DNA of 14,228 nucleotides, taken from contig NW_014012532.1 of the NCBI RefSeq assembly GCF_000611645.1, forward strand, positions 2,340-16,567, written 5' to 3'. Of the stretch, positions 9,585-14,228 are shown in pieces. Position numbers and translations under genes: made by a program. The notes below the pieces were generated by a model. That model was not told the origin of the DNA and did no database searches. It saw nothing but the letters and a program-made list of their open reading frames with translations. Positions within the stretch are counted from its first letter, which is position 1. Each line of letters starts with the position of its first letter. Source of the DNA: Monoraphidium neglectum. Its lineage: Eukaryota; Chlorophyta; Chlorophyceae; Sphaeropleales; Selenastraceae.

Positions 9585-12500
9585 CCAGTCACCACCAGCA
9601 CCAGCTGCCGCAGGGTCAGCGAGCACCATGCAGGGGCACCCCACTGATGGGCGGCGCGGCCGGCGCAGCGGCGGAGAAAGCAGATGCAGTGGCCGCGGAT
9701 GCGGCGGTGGCTGCAGCTGAGCTGGCGACCTACATGGAGGCCGCAGCATGTGACGTGAGATGGGACGTGCTGGCAGCGTGCCTGGGTTATTGCAGGCCTT
9801 GGTTATGCGTGCAGGTTGTGACCACCAGGCTGCCCACCGGCTGCAGAGACGGCCCATTCAGCACCGCATGCGTGCTGTGGCTGGCAACACATCACTGCTC
9901 TCACCTCTTCATCTCGCTGCTAGTGTCCACCAACACACCACACAAATTCACTCAATCGCCGCAGATCAGCGCCGCGGCACGCACCGTACGCATGCGATGC
10001 GGCCTCGTCAGCCGGAGCGTGCGCAGCCTGGCATTTCTTCAAGCAGAGGAAGTTGCCGAGCAGCTTCTTGACCGGGACGACGGCGAAGCGTCCCTGAGGC
10101 GCGCGGCGGAGGAGTGGTGCCGCGGCTTAGCTGAGAGAGCGGCGTCGGCCGCCCGGGCGCTGGGGCTGGATGCTGCCCTGTCTGAGGACTCTCACCAGTG
10201 GCTGAGCGCCCAGCACGCCGCCGGCGAGGGCCGCGGGAGCCAGGCGCACGGCGGCAGTGGCGTCAGGGGCGCAGCCTCGCGCGGCGCGGCGCAGCGGGGG
10301 GAGCCGCAACTGCCTCGCGGCGCGGGGCCCGCGGCGGCCCACGCGGGGGACGCGCTGCGGCTGCTGTCAGACATGCGGGCCGTGGGCGAGGCGCACGGGC
10401 GCGCCAGGAGGGCGTGGCTGTGCCTGCAGGTAGGCGGGCCGTGGGGGGCGGTGCCCCTGTTTGGTGCTGAACATGTGTTCCTTCAATATGCCGTGGGCGG
10501 TGGACATTAGGCGGCGTGCGCCGGGAAGTGGGCATGTCCTGCCTGCCTGCAGCGCCGGCTGCTTTTCTTTCCGAATTTAAGCCACCTGTGCACCACGTGG
10601 CACCTCTGGCCCGCCCCCCCCCCCATCCCGCGCACCCCTGCGCCGAGGCCCATCGTCCGACCTGGCTTGCTCCCCTATTCATTCAATTATGCTTTTTTCT
10701 TCTTCACATTCAGTCAATCATTCCGCCGTAGGACCTGCGGAAGGAGGGCGTGTGGGCGCTCAGCCTCAGGGCGCAGCAGCTCATGCGCGGAGACTTCTGC
10801 GCCCGCGCAGGCGCGCTCGCGGCGACCGCGACGGGGCGGCGCGCAGACTGGGAGGCGCCGCTGCGCTGCGCGGCCGCAGAGCTGCGAGAGGCGCTGGAGC
10901 GGGACGCGGCAAAGTGGATGCGTGTGGGAGAGGTGGGTTTGTGCGCGTGAACGCGTAATGAGGGCGCACATGTGCATGCACGCGTGTGTTGTGGTGGGGG
11001 CTTTGGGTGCAAGCCTGCGGGAGGGGGAGGGATCGTGACGGTGCGTTGTTGTGTGGCTGTGGGACAGTTGCGTGTGCATGTCGACGGGTTGTTTGTATAT
11101 GTGTATGTGTGCGCGGACGTATGCATGTGTGTGTGTGTATGTGAGAGGGTGCCTGCAGCAGGTGATGTGCTCGCGGCAACGGCTAGTAAGCCAGTTGTTG
11201 TTGAGCGTTGACACAAAATGGCACAGGCCCCGCGCTATCCATGGCTTGACTGACAGGCAGCTAGTTGAGCAGCGCCTGCCTGCATGGCGCCCCTTGTCAG
11301 ACCAGAACGAACAGAGAAGACGTGACGCCTCGGCAGCACTGCATGTGCCGCACTCAAATGTCCGACAATGTCCCTCCATTTCTAACACCCCCCAACAGGC
11401 CGTCCTGGAGGCGCTGTCTGACCTGGCGGTGTTCACGACAGAGCTCTACGCTGCAACCCTCGACAGCCTACTGAGGCTGCTGCGCACGGCGGCCAGTGCG
11501 GTGCGCTGGCCGCGCGCCCCAGCGGCCCCTTGGCGCTGCTAGCGCGTCTTCGTGGTGTGCTGTGAGGCTGCTGTGTGCTCTGCTTTGCCCCCGCTGCCGC
11601 GACGCGGACGGCGCCGAGCGGCCGGGCGACGGAAAGGCTGAGTCCCCCTCCGGCGCCCTCTTGCCCCGCAGCCGCAGCTGGCGGGCGTGTGTGACATCAT
11701 ACTCCAGGCGGACGCGTTTTCCTAGGGCCTGGCGAGCGCCGCTCGCTGCTGGCTGCGCACAAACCAAGACGGGTGCGCCTCGAAAACTTCGCCGCCAGTC
11801 TTGGCCGGTGGCGCAGTCACGGCAGACCTGCGCCCCGCTTTGCAGGTTTAAATCATGCATGCCTCCAGACCGCTTTACTCCGAGTCCTTATCGTGTTGCC
11901 GCAGCCACCACACTCCCATCTTTGCGCCCTTCACATGCCTCCATGCGACCCAAACCACTGGCGCCTCTGCAGGCTGCTGCTCAACGCTTGCAGCGCGCCA
12001 CCAGCCACCGCTGATATCATCGAGGCCCTCCAGCTTCTCGCAGCTGCCCACCAGTCGGAGCGCGCGCGAGAGCAGCAGCTGCTGCAGCCGGCGGGCGCCG
12101 CGGGCCCGGGGCTGGGGCCGGGGCCTGCACTGGCTGCGCTGCTGTCCAGGAGTGGGGGCCCGGTCGAGCAGGTGGGGGCAAAGAGGAGCAGCGGGCTCTC
12201 AAGTGCCGGGCGCTCGGGGGTGCACCGTGCAGCCGCGTGTGCTTTGGCGGTATGTCCTTTGCGAGTTGTGCGAAACAGCTGGGCTGACAGACCGTTGGGT
12301 TCGTAAGGCATGTTTGCTGCTGCAGGCCAGCCTACGACAGCTCAACACCCCGACCCATCAGCCTGATGAAAGTCGCCCCGCCCCCGCCCCTTGCCCGCCG
12401 CCACGCCCAGATCGTTCACAACTTTCTGGCCCGCGCCCGCCTCTCGGCCTCTCGCGCCGACGCGTCCCTCCGCGACTGGCCGCCCGGAGCCGAGCCCGGC

Positions 12501-14228
12501 GCCGCCGCGTGCCCCTCCTCGCTGGCGGTGACAGCGGCGGCGGCGGGGGATCTCAGTGAACTGACTCCGTGGGGCTTCGGCTGCGACCACGCTGCCTTTT
12601 CGCGGGAGGCCTCCGCACCGCAGGGAGATGGTAGCCAAGGGGCAGCGGCGGCGGCGTGGGACGATTTGAAGCAGGCGTTGGCGCTGTTTCAAGGGTGGAG
12701 GGAGGCGGAGGCGGACGCCGCGGCCGAGCGGGCGGGAGCGCCCAGGGGCGCCCCCAGCGGGATGGGGCGGGCGGCGGCGGCAGGGGCGCATGCGGCCAGC
12801 GGCGGCGCCGCGTGTCGGGCCGCAACCGTGGCGGCCCCCTTGAGCGCCCGCGGCGTTGCTGGTGCAGCGGACGGCTGCGCCTGCAGCGCTGCGGCCGGCG
12901 GCGACGGCGCATCGGACATTCTGCTGTGCTGGGGCAGCACCCGGCGTGTGAGCCGGCGAGCCCACTCTGAGCTACAAGACCTTGCAGGGGGCCCTGACTG
13001 CTTCGGCCGCTCCTGCACCTGCCAACGGCGGCTCGACCAAAGAACCCCGGCGGCGCGAGCGGCGGAGGAGGAGCAGGAGGCGGACGCCGAAGAGGCGGGG
13101 GGCCTGCAGCCGCCGCCGGTGCTTCGTCTGAGGATCGTGGGGAGCGCAGGTGCCGCCGCAACGGACGCCGCCGCCGCCCATGCCAACGCCAGGGTCGATG
13201 CCAGAGTTGACACCAGAGCTGCGAGCAGGGACGGCGGCTGCTTGGCTTCCCTGGCGCCGAACGCGGCCGCGGCGGCGGCCCTCGCGCAGACGGCGGCGTG
13301 GGTGACGCACACCATCAACGGCGTCGCTACCTCCCGAGAGGAGGGGCGGCTGAGGCGCGACATCGCGATGGCTCATGCGTGAGTGCAGCGGTCGGGAAAG
13401 CTCGATGACACTCCTGTGTGTTTGGAGGGCGCGGGCCAGCGCCACGTGTGCAGCAGGCCCGGGGCTGCGCAGGTCCACGTGGTGTGTTCGGTGGCATGAG
13501 GCGGGCTGAGACCCGCGCCCTGGCCTTGGCCTGGCTGACGGCCGGCGGGCGGAACGGGCGCCCCAAGAAGCCGACGGGGGCGGCCCTCACGCAGCCGCAA
13601 ACGTGGCCTGTGGTAACTCCCATCCATGCAACCATCGCAAACACTCAAGGCTCTGCACACCGGATGGGACCCCGTTCTTCAGCAATGACGCGTTTGACGC
13701 TGCAGAGGCGGCGGCGTGGGGCGGCAAGCTCGGCAAGGGCAGGTGGGACGATGGGCGGGGCCGCTCGCGGCGCGGCGCTCTGCTCGCGCTGCAGACCCTG
13801 GAGCACGCGCCCCTTTGACGACACGGGCGTTGTTGCCCTGGCTGCCGTTGCTTCTGCCTTCCGGCTTGCCTCCGCGCCCCACATGCGACACTCCCACAGC
13901 CGTGTTTTGCACGCACTCCGCACTTGCCACCCGTGACTCACACCTGACACTTGCCACTTATACCTAACTCATCAACCTTTCCACCCAAAGAAATCCTCCC
14001 TTTCCTCAACACCCCAGGAACCTCCTCAACTCAGCCCTGCGGGCCCTTAGCCCACGCGCACCTCAAGCGCTCCAAGCGCTGCAAGCGCTGCAGGCGCCGC
14101 AGCTGCGAGCCAGCCTCCAAGCAGTCTTTGAGCGACGAGCAGCCCTCGAGTGCATCGGATTCGAACCTCCAACAGCAAACGCGCTCGCCGCCTACTTTGG
14201 AAAGGCCGCCGTGAGCCTGGGCCGCGTC
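4715..14228 (+). CDS. giant unrecognised polyQ, low-complexity protein (3' end outside)
   Basis: I recognise no family. Proposed exons are 4715-5451, 5670-6039, 6416-9814, 9965-10429, 10732-10932, 11399-11495, 11708-11807, 11973-12236, 12326-13378, 13501-13602, 13683-13742 and 14018 onward. All phases agree and give about 2353 codons, still open at the edge. Residues 1-370 are helical and Leu/Ala-rich (start MGFVADLLSRHVQTLY), suggesting an alpha-solenoid. Q9 lies near residues 488-496. About 780-1240 is disordered Gly/Ala/Arg-rich sequence with an acidic FEVDEEEDKGD patch. A Trp/Leu-rich helical part precedes Q25 at about 1401-1425, and more helical segments follow, ending ALECIGFEPPTANALAAYF. 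No signal peptide, membrane span or enzyme motif is visible. Exon 2 could instead start at 5709. Several small 3' exons rest on phase alone. A split into two genes, at TAG 11540-11542 or Met 12366, cannot be excluded. A scaffold role is only a guess. Confidence 0.6.
6213..6280 (+). repeat. three 23-bp tandem hairpin units in intron 2
   Basis: Units at 6213-6235 and 6236-6258 are identical; the third (6259-6280) differs by one base and is slightly short. Each contains CCATGC-GCAA-GCATGG, a six-base-pair stem closed by a GCAA loop of the GNRA type; in the third copy the outermost pair is lost. The array sits in the proposed 376-nt intron 6040-6415, directly before the CA tract. Confidence 0.9.
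6308..6361 (+). repeat. CA/CG microsatellite, alternating purine-pyrimidine
   Basis: For 54 bases purine and pyrimidine alternate without a break: CA repeats, a GCGCGCGC core at about 6321-6328, then a longer CA run with one AT interruption. Such tracts are classic Z-DNA formers and length-variable. It lies 54 bases upstream of the proposed 3' splice site at 6415. Confidence 0.9.
6770..6796 (+). repeat. (CAG)9 coding polyglutamine
   Basis: Nine uninterrupted CAG codons are in the frame of the large gene and are followed by PRRR. This is the shorter of two pure CAG runs in the same exon. Confidence 0.95.
9509..9583 (+). repeat. (CAG)25 coding polyglutamine
   Basis: Twenty-five pure CAG codons lie in the frame of the large gene, followed by SSHHQHQ. 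The absence of any CAA interruption implies recent slippage and length variation. Because CAG is read as Gln, Ser or Ala in the three frames, long ORFs in the other two frames here are artefacts of the repeat. Confidence 0.95.
9815..9964 (+). other. probable intron 3 of the large gene, stop-free, 150 nt
   Basis: The segment runs from CAG|GTTGTG to TCGCCGCAG|ATC, is 50 codons long, begins and ends in phase 0 and has no stop. It is clearly poorer in GC than its flanks, with ACACCACACAAATTC and pyrimidine-rich CTCTCACCTCTTCATCTC near its end. That is intron-like, although the frame stays open across it. A second donor at 9809 (GTGCAG) also keeps the frame. Confidence 0.6.
10430..10731 (+). other. 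intron 4 of the large gene
   Basis: The donor CAG|GTAGGC and acceptor CCGTAG|GAC join phase-0 exons reading WLCLQ and DLRKEGVW. In-frame stops within make it a firm intron. It contains an 11-base C run at 10614-10624 and a T-rich stretch (GCTTTTTTCTTCTTC) before the acceptor. Nothing else is seen in it. Confidence 0.7.
11093..11143 (+). repeat. TG-rich microsatellite in intron 5
   Basis: An imperfect TG/TATG tract includes a pure TG run at 11126-11138. It sits in the 466-nt intron 10933-11398 (GAG|GTGGGT to CAACAG|GCC, both phase 0). It is complementary in places to the CA/CG tract of intron 2 of the same gene. The rest of this intron shows no gene or other repeat. Confidence 0.85.
14064..14099 (+). 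repeat. 9-bp coding repeat (QAL)4
   Basis: Four units close to CAAGCGCTG encode QAL-QAL-QAL-QAP in the last visible exon. The clean three-residue periodicity in the predicted frame supports that reading frame, which has no stop from 14018 to the window edge. Confidence 0.85.

Noticed and set aside
9244..9720. Plus-strand ORF with a long polyalanine, and the polyserine ORF beside it
   Set aside because: These are the other two readings of the CAG repeat. Only the polyglutamine frame is continuous with the rest of the exon.
11501..11542. TAG at 11540-11542 as the end of the large gene
   Set aside because: The last residues change to a Trp/Pro/Arg-rich string just after a possible donor at 11496. 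Skipping it allows phase-consistent joining to convincing downstream coding sequence. It is kept as an alternative.

Overview
The window looks like nuclear DNA of a chlorophyte green alga. Coding stretches are very GC-rich with G/C-ending codons and Ala/Gly/Gln-rich proteins. Genes are split by GT-AG introns whose phases join cleanly. UGUAA, the poly(A) signal typical of green algae, follows two of the genes at the expected place. Pure CAG runs and CA/GT microsatellites are present. Nothing suggests a prokaryotic or organellar origin. The species cannot be fixed from the sequence alone. All three genes lie on the + strand, and the long minus-strand reading frames are GC-rich shadows.

Layout. 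(1) Bases 1-1530 hold the 3' part of an unrecognised gene; at least three exons join in phase, and UGUAA follows at 1630 and 1923. (2) Bases 1531-2637 are intergenic or 5' leader, with one coding-like upstream ORF at 2252-2431. (3) Bases 2638-4139 encode a secreted, N-glycosylated, Cys-pair protein of the ephrin-receptor-like/TNFR-like cysteine-rich type common in algae, with UGUAA at 4374. (4) Bases 4140-4714 are a 3' UTR plus a compact promoter with tandem CGTCA and GGCGGTT repeats and a TATA box. (5) From 4715 to beyond the right edge runs one very large gene. I reconstruct 12 exons, about 2350 codons with no end reached. It carries two polyglutamine tracts, a long disordered middle and alpha-helical ends, and I recognise no family.

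The most unusual material lies in and around the large gene. Its second intron carries three copies of a 23-bp unit that can each fold into a GNRA-type hairpin, followed by a 54-nt perfectly alternating purine-pyrimidine CA/CG tract. Its fifth intron carries a UG-rich tract complementary to that CA tract, so pre-mRNA pairing could bridge exons 3-5. Several putative introns in this gene and its neighbour are multiples of three and free of stops, so splicing or retention would both keep the frame. Exon boundaries are my reading of splice signals and phase, not transcript evidence, and no functional link between the three genes is visible.
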